64,000 nucleotides of DNA from assembly GCF_907164955.1 (NCBI RefSeq), contig NZ_OU015521.1, forward strand, positions 744,001 through 808,000. Direction: 5' to 3'. Shown piece by piece: positions 30,789 to 41,264 of this stretch; the stretch's first letter is position 1, and each line of letters begins with the position of its first letter. Below the pieces are notes generated by a model. That model was not told the DNA's origin. It was given only the letters and a program-made list of their open reading frames with translations, and ran no database searches. The position numbers were made by a program, and so were the translations under genes. The DNA is from Coxiella endosymbiont of Dermacentor marginatus (lineage in GTDB: Bacteria > Pseudomonadota > Gammaproteobacteria > Coxiellales > Coxiellaceae).

Positions 30789-31849
30789 TACTTTACCCTG
30801 GTCCTTGATAAACAACGAGCGTATTGTCGGCGCGATCGATCTTTCCAAAAACCCCGATGATACGCATCGCTTGCTAATAACGGTAATACGGACGTAGCTT
30901 CTGCATAAACCATTTGCTCATGGGCAGTATCTACCTTGCCCCACGAACAGGCTTCTTTAAGCGTTGAACTGGAACAGGATCCATCACGCATATCTGCTAC
31001 GGTGATTTGAATAGCATATTTATGTGCATCTACTGATTTTCCAATAATCTTTGCACAAACTACCGTATCCTGAACGAAATTTTTTGGAACTCCCCCACCG
31101 ATCATCAATAATCCCGTTATCCCGGCTTGAATTTTAATTTCTGTTAACTCACGAAAATCACAAATAGAATCGATAGTTAAATGTTTAGTGGGACTCTTTA
31201 TTTGGTGGAGTACCAACCCAAAACCTGCTGAAGAATCAGTAAAAGCGGGGCAAAAGATAGGTACATCATGTTCATGTGCTAGCTGGACTAATGAATCTTC
31301 TTTTTTGCTATTTTCTTCTCGTAAAAAAGCCCCCATAGCTTGAATAAATTCACGCGAGCTATAGGGGCGTGGCTCAAGACTATTAGCAATTTTAAAAATG
31401 GTACGATCACATTGTTGTAGATCTTCTTCGTCTATATAAGTATCGTAAATTCGATCGATGTATAAATCGCGCAATTGCCAATCACTCACTACTGATGTAC
31501 CCTGGTAATGGTGAAAACCTAAAGCTTCAAAAAAATCCATATCTACAATGCTAGCACCAGTTGCTACAATGACGTCTACCATATTATATTTCACCAAATC
31601 AGCATATAATTTCATACAACCTCCAGCCGAGGTTGATCCAGAAATAGTTAAAATAATGGTGCATTCTTTATCTTGAAGCATTCGATTGAAAATCTGCGTT
31701 GCCCTTGCAAGATCACGGGAAGTAAATGACATACGATCCATGGCATCAATAATTGGACAAGCATCAAATTGGGTAATATCAATGTGCTCAATTGCTTGTT
31801 GTAACAATTTTTTTTTCAAAGAAGACGTGGGTAAGGTTTGATTTTTCAT
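30788..31849 (-). CDS. deoxyhypusine synthase-like protein
   Basis: Member of the deoxyhypusine synthase family, 353 residues. The NAD-linked core is readable: VIVATGASIVDMDFF (94-108), PAFTDSSAGFG (201-211), and GGGVPK (251-256), whose Lys256 corresponds to the enzyme-substrate lysine of the family. True deoxyhypusine synthase modifies eIF5A, which bacteria lack, so bacterial members are thought to transfer aminobutyl groups between polyamines, for example to make homospermidine. It lies between a type III decarboxylase and agmatinase, supporting a polyamine role. The exact product is not known from sequence. Confidence 0.85.
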   Translation of the reverse strand: MKNQTLPTSSLKKKLLQQAIEHIDITQFDACPIIDAMDRMSFTSRDLARATQIFNRMLQDKECTIILTISGSTSAGGCMKLYADLVKYNMVDVIVATGASIVDMDFFEALGFHHYQGTSVVSDWQLRDLYIDRIYDTYIDEEDLQQCDRTIFKIANSLEPRPYSSREFIQAMGAFLREENSKKEDSLVQLAHEHDVPIFCPAFTDSSAGFGLVLHQIKSPTKHLTIDSICDFRELTEIKIQAGITGLLMIGGGVPKNFVQDTVVCAKIIGKSVDAHKYAIQITVADMRDGSCSSSTLKEACSWGKVDTAHEQMVYAEATSVLPLLASDAYHRGFWKDRSRRQYARCLSRTRVK

Positions 31850-31876
31850 TAAAGTTTCCTCATGAGTTAATGAAAG

Positions 31877-33085
31877 TTAAGCAGCAATAACTTCAAGGGG
31901 TTCTTGTGTGATATAGTCGTCAGAATACATTGTCATAAGGGGTTCATCCGAAACTATGACAACGCCTTCTTTTTGCTTAAATCCATTAAATTTAGTAGAT
32001 AAAGTTTGTCCGTAAGCACCCATCTGACCGATTTCAATGTAATCACCTTCTCGGATGTCATTAGGAAGATAGAAAGGACCTTTCATGTAATCCAAGGAAT
32101 CACAGGTTGGGCCATAAAAACTAAAGGGTAAAAGATCTTCGTCCATAGAAAGATCTTTGCTCGTAGAACGATTTGAGCGTAGTAAATGCACAGGAAAAAT
32201 AAAATGTGGAATACCAGCATCAAAAAGACTTCCATAAGTACCATCATTAATGTAAAGTGTATTATCTTTTCGTAGCTCGACATTTACCACTACAGATGTA
32301 CTTTCTGCTACTAATGACCGACCTGGCTCGCAAAGCAGTTCCATATGGGGTTGTTTTTTGGTTATTTTCTCAAATTCGGTATGGATCACCTCGAAGTAGA
32401 TATGTAACATTGGTGGAATCATACCTGGGTAAATAGAAGGAAAACCTCCACCTACGTCGAAATATTCAATTGCTACACACGCTTCATTGATCACTTTATC
32501 AGCCATTCTAATGGCAATTCGATAAGCATCAGGGTGCATACATTGTGAACCCACATGAAATGTAACACCTAATTTATGAGCTACTTTTCGTATAGTTTTT
32601 AGTAGGTTAGGAGCTTCATGTAGATTAATTCCAAATTTTTCTGCTAAATTAAATTCAGCAAACGTATTCGGAATAGCAAGACGTAAATGTAAGCAAAGGT
32701 CTTGAGCATTTTTAGTACAATGTAAGATCTTAGTTAGCTCGTCTAAGCAATCAAGGGAAAAATGACGAACACCATAATTAAAATAAGCTTCGCAAATTGC
32801 ATAAGGCGATTTCACAGGATGCATAAAATACAATTCCGCCGATGGTACATATTCTTTGATGATACGAATTTCTTCATAAGAAGCTACATCGAACGCAGTT
32901 ATACCATGAGTATAAATCGATTGGATCACATGTTTTTCAGGGTTTGTTTTTACCGCATATAAGATTTGTCCTTTAAATTGTGTGCGGAAGAAATCAACCG
33001 CGCGCCCTAGAGTAGCGGGCCTAAAAGCAAAAACAGGCTGTACTGGCCTGCTTTCAGAAATGGAAGCAATAGTTTGAAATCTCAT
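31877..33085 (-). CDS. ornithine/diamino acid decarboxylase, alanine-racemase fold
   Basis: PLP-dependent decarboxylase of fold type III, 402 residues. The PLP lysine is Lys46 in YAVKTNP. The glycine-rich phosphate loop is FDVGGGFPS, CEPGRSLVAES contributes PLP contacts, and the second active-site element GPTCDSLDYM carries the catalytic Cys-Asp. This pattern fits eukaryote-like ornithine decarboxylases, also found in many proteobacteria. It is the first gene of the polyamine cluster, 27 bases before the DHS-like gene. Ornithine is the likely substrate, with lysine or arginine as alternatives. Confidence 0.88.
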   Translation of the reverse strand: MRFQTIASISESRPVQPVFAFRPATLGRAVDFFRTQFKGQILYAVKTNPEKHVIQSIYTHGITAFDVASYEEIRIIKEYVPSAELYFMHPVKSPYAICEAYFNYGVRHFSLDCLDELTKILHCTKNAQDLCLHLRLAIPNTFAEFNLAEKFGINLHEAPNLLKTIRKVAHKLGVTFHVGSQCMHPDAYRIAIRMADKVINEACVAIEYFDVGGGFPSIYPGMIPPMLHIYFEVIHTEFEKITKKQPHMELLCEPGRSLVAESTSVVVNVELRKDNTLYINDGTYGSLFDAGIPHFIFPVHLLRSNRSTSKDLSMDEDLLPFSFYGPTCDSLDYMKGPFYLPNDIREGDYIEIGQMGAYGQTLSTKFNGFKQKEGVVIVSDEPLMTMYSDDYITQEPLEVIAA

Positions 33086-33983
33086 TTCTGCATATAAAAC
33101 TTATTCTATTAATTATCCCAATATTTTCCGCCTATCAATATATCAGATTAATCACAATGTCAAATAAAATATCCCTTGCTTTATGGATTTTCTCTAATGT
33201 CTGGTTTAGTAATTTTAGGGCAACCAAAAGATTCCATGACGGAAAAGATTGACTAAGGAATAGAAAAATCATTTCATACAAGACCGCTTTGAGAATTGTT
33301 AAGTCAGTTCTTACTTTCATCTTATTATCTTAATCAGTATGGTTTATTTATTCAGAGAGAAACATACGGTTTTGATTGCAGAAGTTTTTATTAACACTTG
33401 ATTAGCTAAGATCCTTTTAATTCATATCCTAGTTTTGGACAGGTATTCTCTCACCTTCTAATCTTTATTTAATCATGTAAATGAAAAAAACAAAGCAAGA
33501 TATTTTTCATGGTATTGGTTTTAACCGTAGATAAAAACAACGCATTCGTGAGGCATTAGCTTTTGTCAGACATTTAGCAATAAAAGTAACGTTGAAGTTA
33601 ACATAGAGAAAATACTGTAGCGAAAGTTCGAGAATTAAAATCCAAATCACTTTTTTGAACTTTACATCTACTAAGTACAAGGTGGTTTATACGTCTAAGG
33701 CAGGATAAAAGAGATTAAATATAAGTCGTTAAAACGTCTCTTTTAATAATATCTAAAACAACTTCTCAATTGCCTGGTTGATATTTTGCAATTCTTTCAA
33801 ATCTGAAAATTACAGTCCTCTTTCATATATTATTTAAGTTTCATATATTACAAAGAAACTCAACTATTGAATCAAGATATTCAAGAAATTAGAGGTGAAC
33901 AATAATGCTGAACCGTTATTGTTAATAATATACCGCGGATCGTTTTGGATGTTCAAAATACAAGTTTGAACATCCAAAAAAGA
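33086..33983. other. 0.9-kb non-coding stretch
   Basis: No intact gene. A frame starting near 33481 (MKKTKQDIFHGIGFNR, then a stop) may be a relic but is not recognised. An inverted repeat lies at 33943-33979, next to tRNA-Lys. Confidence 0.45.
33943..33979. repeat. perfect 15-bp inverted repeat next to tRNA-Lys
   Basis: The arms 33943-33957 and 33965-33979 (TTTTGGATGTTCAAA) are exact reverse complements around a seven-base loop. It is 4 bases past the 3' end of tRNA-Lys, so it probably ends that transcript or guides 3' processing, although the T run precedes rather than follows the stem. Confidence 0.6.
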
Positions 33984-34056
33984 TGGGCCGTCACGGATTC
34001 GAACCGTGGACCTACTGATTAAGAGTCAGCTGCTCTACCAACTGAGCTAACGGCCC
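33984..34056 (-). tRNA. tRNA-Lys (anticodon CTT)
   Basis: 73 bases on the minus strand. The acceptor GGGCCGT pairs with ACGGCCC, the D-arm is AGCTCAGTTGGTAGAGC, the anticodon loop is CTCTTAA (CTT) and the T-arm is CGGTTCGAATCCG. CCA is not encoded. It reads AAG. Confidence 0.94.
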
Positions 34057-35567
34057 AATTTTCACATTAAAATCAAAAAATTAAAGAAACTACTGCTTCA
34101 TTCTCATCTTCCTTATCTTTCTCATCTTATCTGAGGAACTTTAACCATAGCGCTACTCTTAATTAACGTCAAGGTTAGTTTACATTCAAAAGGCTTTAGA
34201 AAAAGATGCATATATAAAGTTTAGTTCTTATCTCTATTGACCATCAAAGTTATTCAGTATGAGTGAGAATAAAATAAAAAGAATTAGAAAATACTATCAA
34301 GAATAATTATCCAAAAATAGATGTTTTAATAATCAGAAACTTTACTAAACATGAAAAATATGATTTTTAAAATTGGTTCAAAGGTTGTTAACCTACTACT
34401 CTAGCCTATCGGCAAAGACCAGTTTGCTCTACTTTCAATCATTGAAATAATTATTAAAAAACTACCAGAAAATCTATACCTATTTAAAATAGTGGGTTAT
34501 TTTTTGCATGTTAAAAATTTTTTTAGACAAATTTATTTTCTAAAAATAAAAAAAATTGATTCCATGTTTAGACCGAAAAGTTTTCCAAATCAAATTTTTT
34601 ATTTAGATTCAAACCATTTATGACAAACAAAAATGCGAATGGTCATTTTAATAATTTTAGTATTCACTGATTTGGATCCCAGTATTTTACTCAAGTTAAG
34701 TATTCTATATTTTATGCCAATAGACCATAGAAAATTAAGTTCAGCACTTATTATCTGAAAATTCCTAATTTTATGTAGTTTTTCTGATGTATAGTTCGAT
34801 GGTAAAATATAAGATTCTCAATCTTTTTAAAATGTAGGATTAAAAAGTGTAGGCTTAATTCTAATCTTCCATTTATATTATTAATTGCCAAATGAGATAG
34901 GTTAGTGTAACTTCTTAAAAATTCTAGACAACGTTTTGATTATTATCAAAACAACAATTGTTAACTCCATTATTATTTTGCTAATAGGTAGGGATAATTA
35001 GCCAAAACGGTACAGAAATGCGCGTCTTCATCTATAAAAAAAGAAACAAAGCCCGTTTTGATATAAAGATAATACTAAATCCTATCACTTCTAATTAAAA
35101 GTAGATCTCAATTAGATAGGGTTAAATCAATCCTCAAAGATTTTAAAGAAAAAACTTAACAAAAATTGATAAAATACTGATTCAGTTTAGTACTAACTTA
35201 TTTGAAAATTTAAATTAATAATCAATAACAGATTCTCTATTAAATAATTGTTAGCATGTAATTTAAATGGAAATATGAATATAAAGCAAAAAAATAAATA
35301 TTAACTCATGGATCATTAAAAATGATTTCAGATAAAATAACAATTTTAAAATAAAACAAAAACTAATTGACAAAAGCTAGTCTGAGCCTTATAAATTTAA
35401 CTAATAATATTGATTAAAAGCTAGCAGTAGCAGTAGCTACATGTGAAAATAGATTAAGAAAATCAATTAAAGTATCTATCCTCATGAGAAGCGCGTTTAG
35501 TTTGCCCAGCATCGAGGTTAATAAAATTTAGTAACATAAAATATTAACTAACGAAATTAAGAAGAAA
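34057..35567. other. 1.5-kb non-coding stretch, nothing recognised
   Basis: Highly AT-rich sequence with stops in all frames. I saw no convincing relic, RNA or long inverted repeat. It separates tRNA-Lys from mutY. Confidence 0.55.
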
Positions 35568-36638
35568 GTGAAATCACATGCAATGGATTCCCAACAATTT
35601 GCATGGGCGGTATTGCGTTGGTTTAAACGCTATGGCCGTCATAGTCTTCCTTGGCAAAGAAAGATAACTCCTTATCGAGTTTGGGTTTCCGAGATCATGT
35701 TGCAACAAACACAAGTTGCGACAGTGATCCCTTACTTTGAGCGTTTTATGCAGCGATTTCCAACCCTTAAAGTTTTAGCTTTAGCAAACATTGATGAGGT
35801 TCTCATTTATTGGTCAGGTTTGGGATACTATGCTCGTGCTCGCAACCTTCATCGTACTGCTCAAATCATTTACGAGAGATATCAAGGACAATTTCCTGAA
35901 ACAATAGAAAGTTTGGTAACATTACCTGGAATTGGTCAATCGACGGCAGGTGCTATTTTATCATTTGGTATGCATCAATGCGCGGTGATTCTAGATGGTA
36001 ATGTAAAACGAGTCTTAGCTCGTTACCATACCTTAAAAACTCCAATTAATCAATTAGCTGGGATAAATTTACTATGGGATTTAGCAAAAAAATATACCCC
36101 TCGAAATAACTGTTGGCATTATAATCAAGCCATGATGGATATTGGTGCCATGATTTGTACTCGTGTGAAACCTAAGTGTCCCATTTGCCCTTTAAAAAAT
36201 GCTTGTTCTGCTTATCAACAGGCTTGCCAAACCGAATTTCCTATCAAAAAAATAAAAAAAAACTGGTCACGTAGAAGCACTTACTTGATTTTATTACAAA
36301 ATCCTAAAGGTCATATTCTTCTTGAGAAACGGCCGCCAGTGGGTATATGGGGGGGATTATGGAGTTTTCCCGAATGTCCAATTAATGTAAATGTTGAACA
36401 CTGGTGTTGGATAAAATTCAATATTGGTGATATTATTAAGCTCGAACATTGGAACTCTTTTTTTCATAAATTTAGTCACTTTGAGTTAGAAATCAAACCA
36501 ATTTTATTACAGGCTCATACGAAAGCTTTGCAACTTATAGAAGGCGGATCTCAAATTTGGTATAAAGAGAATTCTCTTATACCAGGAGGGATTGCTGCAC
36601 CGGTAGCGTGGTTACTTAAACAATTGAAAAACGATTAA
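35568..36638 (+). CDS. mutY: adenine DNA glycosylase
   Basis: Removes adenine mispaired with 8-oxoguanine. It has 356 residues from GTG 35568; an ATG at 35583 is an alternative start. The catalytic Glu42 is in [13 protein letters not shown], the helix-hairpin-helix [12 protein letters not shown] is at 119-130 with Asp143 in LDGNVKRVL, and the [4Fe-4S] cysteines are 197, 204, 207 and 213 in the C-x6-C-x2-C-x5-C pattern. The C-terminal NUDIX-like domain is present ([20 protein letters not shown]). yggX follows after 5 bases. An intact MutY contrasts with the apparent loss of uvrC and possibly mutL. Confidence 0.96.
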   Translation: MKSHAMDSQQFAWAVLRWFKRYGRHSLPWQRKITPYRVWVSEIMLQQTQVATVIPYFERFMQRFPTLKVLALANIDEVLIYWSGLGYYARARNLHRTAQIIYERYQGQFPETIESLVTLPGIGQSTAGAILSFGMHQCAVILDGNVKRVLARYHTLKTPINQLAGINLLWDLAKKYTPRNNCWHYNQAMMDIGAMICTRVKPKCPICPLKNACSAYQQACQTEFPIKKIKKNWSRRSTYLILLQNPKGHILLEKRPPVGIWGGLWSFPECPINVNVEHWCWIKFNIGDIIKLEHWNSFFHKFSHFELEIKPILLQAHTKALQLIEGGSQIWYKENSLIPGGIAAPVAWLLKQLKND

Positions 36639-36643
36639 GTAAT

Positions 36644-36916
36644 ATGATTCGCCGTATCTTCTGTCAAAAATTAGGTAAAGAGGCTGATGCTCTAAATTAC
36701 CAACCTTATCCTGGAGAATTGGGGAAGCGTATTTACAATCAAATTTCTGCACAAGCTTGGCAAGTATGGCTTTCTCATCAAACTATGTTGATTAATGAAT
36801 ATCGCTTGAACCTCATTGATCCAAAAGCTCGTCGTTTTCTTGAAAAAGAAATGGAAAAATTTCTCTTTGGAACAGGGAGTGAGAAACCGCCCGGTTACTC
36901 CGCTGAAGAAGATTAA
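36644..36916 (+). CDS. yggX: Fe(II)-trafficking protein YggX
   Basis: Small protein (90 residues) that protects iron-sulfur clusters from oxidation and helps iron trafficking. The family pattern is clear: [15 protein letters not shown] with Cys7, [10 protein letters not shown], and the C-terminal [15 protein letters not shown]. The mutY-yggX pair is conserved in gammaproteobacteria and fits MutY's need for an iron-sulfur cluster. A terminator-like hairpin follows at 36934. Confidence 0.95.
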   Translation: MIRRIFCQKLGKEADALNYQPYPGELGKRIYNQISAQAWQVWLSHQTMLINEYRLNLIDPKARRFLEKEMEKFLFGTGSEKPPGYSAEED

Positions 36917-36933
36917 TCTTAAAGAAATGAAAG

Positions 36934-36981
36934 TTGGTCTACTATTTACAGCAGATTAAACTGATGTAAATAGTAGACCAA
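36934..36981 (+). terminator. 17-bp hairpin after yggX
   Basis: TTGGTCTACTATTTACA (36934-36950) is the exact reverse complement of 36965-36981, around a 14-base loop. It is 17 bases past the yggX stop. There is no long T tail, so it could act in RNA stabilisation as well as termination. Confidence 0.6.
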
Positions 36982-37045
36982 TGATGAGAATAGAAAGAAA
37001 GTTAAGAATCTAGGAGAATCACAAACTTGAAATTGAGAAATAATA

Positions 37046-37074
37046 TTGACTTAAAATGCGGGCTCGAGCACTAT
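37046..37074 (+). promoter_or_regulatory. candidate promoter of tRNA-Phe
   Basis: TTGACT at 37046-37051 and CACTAT at 37069-37074 with a 17-base spacer, about 30 bases before the tRNA. The -35 is good and the -10 weak. Confidence 0.4.
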
Positions 37075-37104
37075 TAAGGGCATTAAGGGCACGCCCCTTC
37101 ATCC

Positions 37105-37177
<73 letters not shown>

Positions 37178-37649
37178 ACATAAATAATGATATAATGATA
37201 CATCATAAAAATAAAAAAATTCAATATAAGAGTTATTGGAGCTGTTTAGGTGGCTTTATATAATGGAAAAATGTCAACTCTAATTTATTAAATTCTAAAA
37301 CAACTGTATAAAAACCCATGTCATCAAAAAAGCTAAAGTCAATCTCAAACCATTCTATTCTGCTGTTATTTAACTAGTAAATGATTATTTAATTAATAAA
37401 TCTATGATTCTGAATAGGCTATTTTCTCGTTTATTAAAGCTACTTTATTATCTCTGACGGCAACTTTGTGAAACTATTTTCCGCTTATAAAACAATTATC
37501 AGCTATAGCAAAGCTATATGCACAACCTAGATCCATTGACAGTTAATTTATATTCAGGATCACAGTTAACAGAATCTCTAAACATTCTTGACTAAAATTC
37601 CCTGTATTTTAAAGACTTAAAGACTTTTGGAGTGATAAAGCTCATATTA
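37178..37649. other. 0.5-kb non-coding stretch
   Basis: Nothing recognised between tRNA-Phe and the convergent end of pyrD. There are only short AT-rich repeats such as ATGAT/ATCAT just after the tRNA. Confidence 0.5.
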
Positions 37650-38687
37650 CTACTCACTTAGTGAACTAACAATTAATTTAATAAGCCTCGGTCCTTCGTA
37701 AATCAAACCTGTATAAATTTGAATTAAGCAAGCTCCTGATTTTAAAAAAGCTTCAGCGTCTTCAGGAGAAAAAATTCCTCCTACACCAATAATTGGAACA
37801 GCATCTTGCACTAGCGTGTGGAACTGTTTAATAATAGCAAGTGTTTTAGGGAAAAGTGGTTTGCCACTAAGCCCGCCTCTTATACTTGTATACATCGATT
37901 CTTCTATCTCCTGAAGATTGTTAGTCGTATTCGTAGCAATTACGCCTTCTAGATGATGTTCTACAGATAAAAATGCAATAACTTTCAATTGTTTTGGAGT
38001 TAAATCCGGTGATATTTTTAAAAAAAATGGCACATGTCTTTGATATCGATCTTCCAATCGACACTGTTCCTCTTTAAGCCGATTTAGTAACTTTCCAAGG
38101 TATTGTTCAGATTGTAGTTCTCGTAAGTTAAGTGTATTAGGGGAAGACACATTTATCGTAACATAATCCACATAAGGATATGTTTTCTCAAAACAATATC
38201 GATAATCCTCATAAGAATTCTCTAAAGAAGTTGTTAAATTTTTACCAATATTTACTCCAATAACACCATTTACTTTTCGCTTTTTAAGTTGTTCTACGAA
38301 ATAATCTACACCTAAATTATTAAAACCTAAACAGTTAATTAATGCTTTGGCTTTTGATAAGCGCAATAAGCGAGGTTTTGGATTGCCTAATTGAGGCTTT
38401 GGAGTGACAGCACCTATTTCTATAAAACCAAAGCCAAGTCCAAGTAATGCATCGACGTAATCACCATTTTTATCCAAGCCTGCCGCAAGTCCAACTGGGT
38501 TTGGAAATTGCAAGCCAAATGCTGAGACTGGTCTTTTTGGAAAATGTTGTAGATATCGTTTGATCATCCAGGGGCGATAAAATGTTTTCAAAGCAGTTAA
38601 AGTCAAATAATGTGCTTGTTCGGGATCGAATTGAAATAATAAAAATTGTAAATATTTATAAATCATATGGTTAATTCTTTTATCCAT
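37650..38687 (-). CDS. pyrD: dihydroorotate dehydrogenase, quinone-dependent (class 2)
   Basis: Membrane-associated flavoenzyme of pyrimidine synthesis that oxidises dihydroorotate to orotate with quinone. It has 345 residues from 38687; the ATG at 38666 ([19 protein letters not shown]) aligns better with the family N-terminus and is an alternative start. The N-terminal membrane helix pair is typical of class 2. FMN and substrate elements include [28 protein letters not shown] with the catalytic serine, and [12 protein letters not shown]. The gene stands alone. Confidence 0.95.
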   Translation of the reverse strand: MDKRINHMIYKYLQFLLFQFDPEQAHYLTLTALKTFYRPWMIKRYLQHFPKRPVSAFGLQFPNPVGLAAGLDKNGDYVDALLGLGFGFIEIGAVTPKPQLGNPKPRLLRLSKAKALINCLGFNNLGVDYFVEQLKKRKVNGVIGVNIGKNLTTSLENSYEDYRYCFEKTYPYVDYVTINVSSPNTLNLRELQSEQYLGKLLNRLKEEQCRLEDRYQRHVPFFLKISPDLTPKQLKVIAFLSVEHHLEGVIATNTTNNLQEIEESMYTSIRGGLSGKPLFPKTLAIIKQFHTLVQDAVPIIGVGGIFSPEDAEAFLKSGACLIQIYTGLIYEGPRLIKLIVSSLSE

Positions 38688-39165
38688 ATCCGTATCGCAT
38701 TATTTCTTTTTTCAGCTTATATACAGGAAACTCTCGTACTTTAATTCCGTAATTTTGTTCCTATGGAACTTATAACTGTGATTTGAGCGAAGTCGAAACT
38801 TCTTCCTTGCTCTTCAGGAAATCTGAAATATACGTACTTCCTAGAGGAAACTCAACAAAGCTTTGCTAATAAAATTAAAAATACATTTCATAGATTTATA
38901 ATCAACAAGATAATAAACTTAATTAAGAATTAATGAGCATCTTTTGAAATTTTCATTATTATTATCCTCTATACTGAATGGTTAGAACAACAGATCAGGA
39001 ACTTTCAGATATGTGATTTGAATATCTGTTTAAAACGGATCTAGTTTCCAGTTTGATAATACCGTTACGTATTACGTCAGCAGTTTAATAATTTTCTGAA
39101 CAAAAAATTTCCTTAGAGCAAGTAAAACAGATATGACGAATTAATTGCCCTGTGACCTTTAGTCA

Positions 39166-39303
39166 AAATTGGATGAATTAGGTTTCTTTGGAATTATTAT
39201 CGATGAAAAATTTATAGAAGCGTCTACATGTAGGATATTTTATTCATATGGTTGCTATAGAAGAAATTAGTCGTGCTTCGGCTCCTGTTGGATTAACTAA
39301 TTG
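39166..39303 (+). pseudogene. acyl-CoA dehydrogenase relic
   Basis: Two pieces in different frames: KLDELGFFGIIIDEKF (from 39166) and HMVAIEEISRASAPVGLTN followed by a stop (39245-39303). They match the acyl-CoA dehydrogenase pattern ELGxLGIxxxEEYGG and VxAMEEISRASxSVGLSY, closest to isovaleryl-CoA type enzymes. Further downstream the frame is unreadable. This implies loss of a fatty or branched-chain acid degradation step. Confidence 0.65.
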
Positions 39304-39736
39304 ACAAAAATGTGATTACCTTCCTATATTTGGAATCTATAGAAATGGAGCATAAACTCCCTACTTCTAAGGATAGGATAACATAACCTCTATATATAAA
39401 TCTAGTGAATTAGTGGAAGATACACAACTTTAAAACTAAACTAGAATAAAAGATTATACTACCTTTATGGTAATCTAGGTTAATATACAGATGGTTTTTC
39501 CTGAACTGAAGCAAGTGGGTAAAGTCGTGTAATTTGGTACGAGACTGGTTATACTGTAGAAATCCAAGAGGATTCTAGCTTAGTGATTTTAGCATGTTAT
39601 GCAGTTGAAAAAATTCTTGTTAATTTAGTGACAAAATGATAGAGGAGGAAATAATCAAGATGTATGCTTTTTCTCTTTTTTTATTTTTAGTTTAGCGCTT
39701 AAGGGCACCGTATGTCTGTTTTTTCTCCAAATTCGC

Positions 39737-39742
39737 TATAAT
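39737..39742 (+). promoter_or_regulatory. candidate -10 box upstream of the DAHP synthase gene
   Basis: TATAAT, 57 bases before the ATG at 39799. No good -35 box lies at the right distance, so this is weak. Confidence 0.3.
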
Positions 39743-39798
39743 CGCTTAATAAAAGACTTTACTTAAACTAAAAATAAAAGACTTTTAAGATCAAAGCC

Positions 39799-40872
39799 AT
39801 GCAAAAAACAGATAACTTAAGAATAAAAACCGTACGGCCTTTAATGCTTCCCGCGCTTCTTATTGAAGAATTACCTTTAACTGACACAATGGCCTATAGA
39901 ATAAATCAAGCGCGAATAGCTACAAAGAGGATTATCCACGCAGAAGATGATCGACTGCTGGTCGTGGTTGGCCCTTGTTCTATACACGATCCTCAGGCTG
40001 CCCTGAAATACGCCTCTCGACTTAAAAACTGTATTTCTAAATATTCAAGAGAATTATTTATTATTATGCGAGTCTATTTCGAAAAACCTCGTACTACTAT
40101 TGGATGGAAAGGTTTAATAAATGATCCTCACTTAGATGGCAGTTTTCAAATTAATCAAGGCCTACGGATCGCGCGACGTTTACTACTAGACATTAACCGG
40201 TTAGGGGTACCAACCGGTAGCGAATTTTTAGATACTATTATTCCTCAATATATCTCTGATTTAACAACCTGGTCAGCCGTCGGAGCCAGAACTACCGAAA
40301 GTCAAATCCATCGAGAACTTGCCTCAGGGCTCTCTATGCCTATTGGCTTTAAAAATGGCACGACAGGAAACATTCAGGTAGCTATTGATGCTATCCTCGC
40401 CGCTCATCACCCTCATCATTTTCTGAGTGTATCTGAACAAGGTATCGCTGCTATTATCAGCACAATGGGTAATCAAGACAGTCATATTATCTTGCGTGGT
40501 TCCAATCAAGGCACCAACTATGATCCGTTAATAATTAGCAAAACCATAAAGAGATTAAAATCGGTTCGTTTACCTCCATCACTAATGATCGATTGCAGCC
40601 ATGGTAATAGTGGTAAAGATCATAAAAAACAAATGCAAGTTATAGATTCAATTTGTGATCAGATTCATCAAGGAAGCTTTTCAATTTTTGGTACTATGAT
40701 TGAAAGTAATTTAGTTGAAGGCAAACAAACTCTAGAATTTGGTAAAATATTAAAGTACGGGCAAAGTATCACCGATGCTTGTATTTCCTGGGATACTACA
40801 AAGACAGCATTCAGCAAATTAGCTGAAGCCGTTATTGACCGACGGCGGCACACCCCTGCCTACCTAGAGTGA
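39799..40872 (+). CDS. aroG: 3-deoxy-7-phosphoheptulonate synthase, class I
   Basis: First enzyme of the shikimate pathway, condensing phosphoenolpyruvate and erythrose 4-phosphate. It has 357 residues, as in the AroF/G/H family. Visible features are VVVGPCSIHDPQAALKYA with the metal-binding cysteine, FEKPRTTIGWKGLINDPHLD, GARTTESQIHRELASGLSMP and LMIDCSHGNSGKDH. Which E. coli isoenzyme it resembles for feedback control cannot be told, so the symbol is approximate. It stands alone between eroded stretches. Confidence 0.92.
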   Translation: MQKTDNLRIKTVRPLMLPALLIEELPLTDTMAYRINQARIATKRIIHAEDDRLLVVVGPCSIHDPQAALKYASRLKNCISKYSRELFIIMRVYFEKPRTTIGWKGLINDPHLDGSFQINQGLRIARRLLLDINRLGVPTGSEFLDTIIPQYISDLTTWSAVGARTTESQIHRELASGLSMPIGFKNGTTGNIQVAIDAILAAHHPHHFLSVSEQGIAAIISTMGNQDSHIILRGSNQGTNYDPLIISKTIKRLKSVRLPPSLMIDCSHGNSGKDHKKQMQVIDSICDQIHQGSFSIFGTMIESNLVEGKQTLEFGKILKYGQSITDACISWDTTKTAFSKLAEAVIDRRRHTPAYLE

Positions 40873-41264
40873 GAAGAAGAAAGTGCCCAAAAATAAATAT
40901 CAACATTGTAACAAATGGTAAGAAAGACATAAGCACTAGAACTGACAGTTCGATCGTAGTACTAAACTTTAAAATAATTTCTCTTTCGGAAATTAAAATG
41001 GAAGAATTAAAAAATCAAGGCTCTTTATAGAACTAGAACTAAGGAATCATTTTGTCGATTTTACTACTACTTAAAATTTTGAAAATTATTTCTATTTAAA
41101 AGTTTATTAAAAATTCACAGTGCTTTTAGTCATCAATAGAGTGAAGAGTAACCACACAAGCTTAGATATTCAGTGATAGCGAATCTAAAAAGATCCACCG
41201 GAAAAAAATGCAAATGATTAAAAATCAATTGGTTAAAAAAGAAATCACCATCTATGAATTACTT
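40873..41264. other. 0.4-kb spacer, nothing recognised
   Basis: AT-rich sequence between the convergent ends of the DAHP synthase gene and rlmB. No strong hairpin or relic was seen. Confidence 0.5.

Larger units (their letters stand above)
38688..39798. other. 1.1-kb eroded stretch with an acyl-CoA dehydrogenase relic
   Basis: Besides the relic at 39166-39303 nothing is clear. A perfect TATAAT at 39737-39742 may belong to the DAHP synthase gene. Confidence 0.5.
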
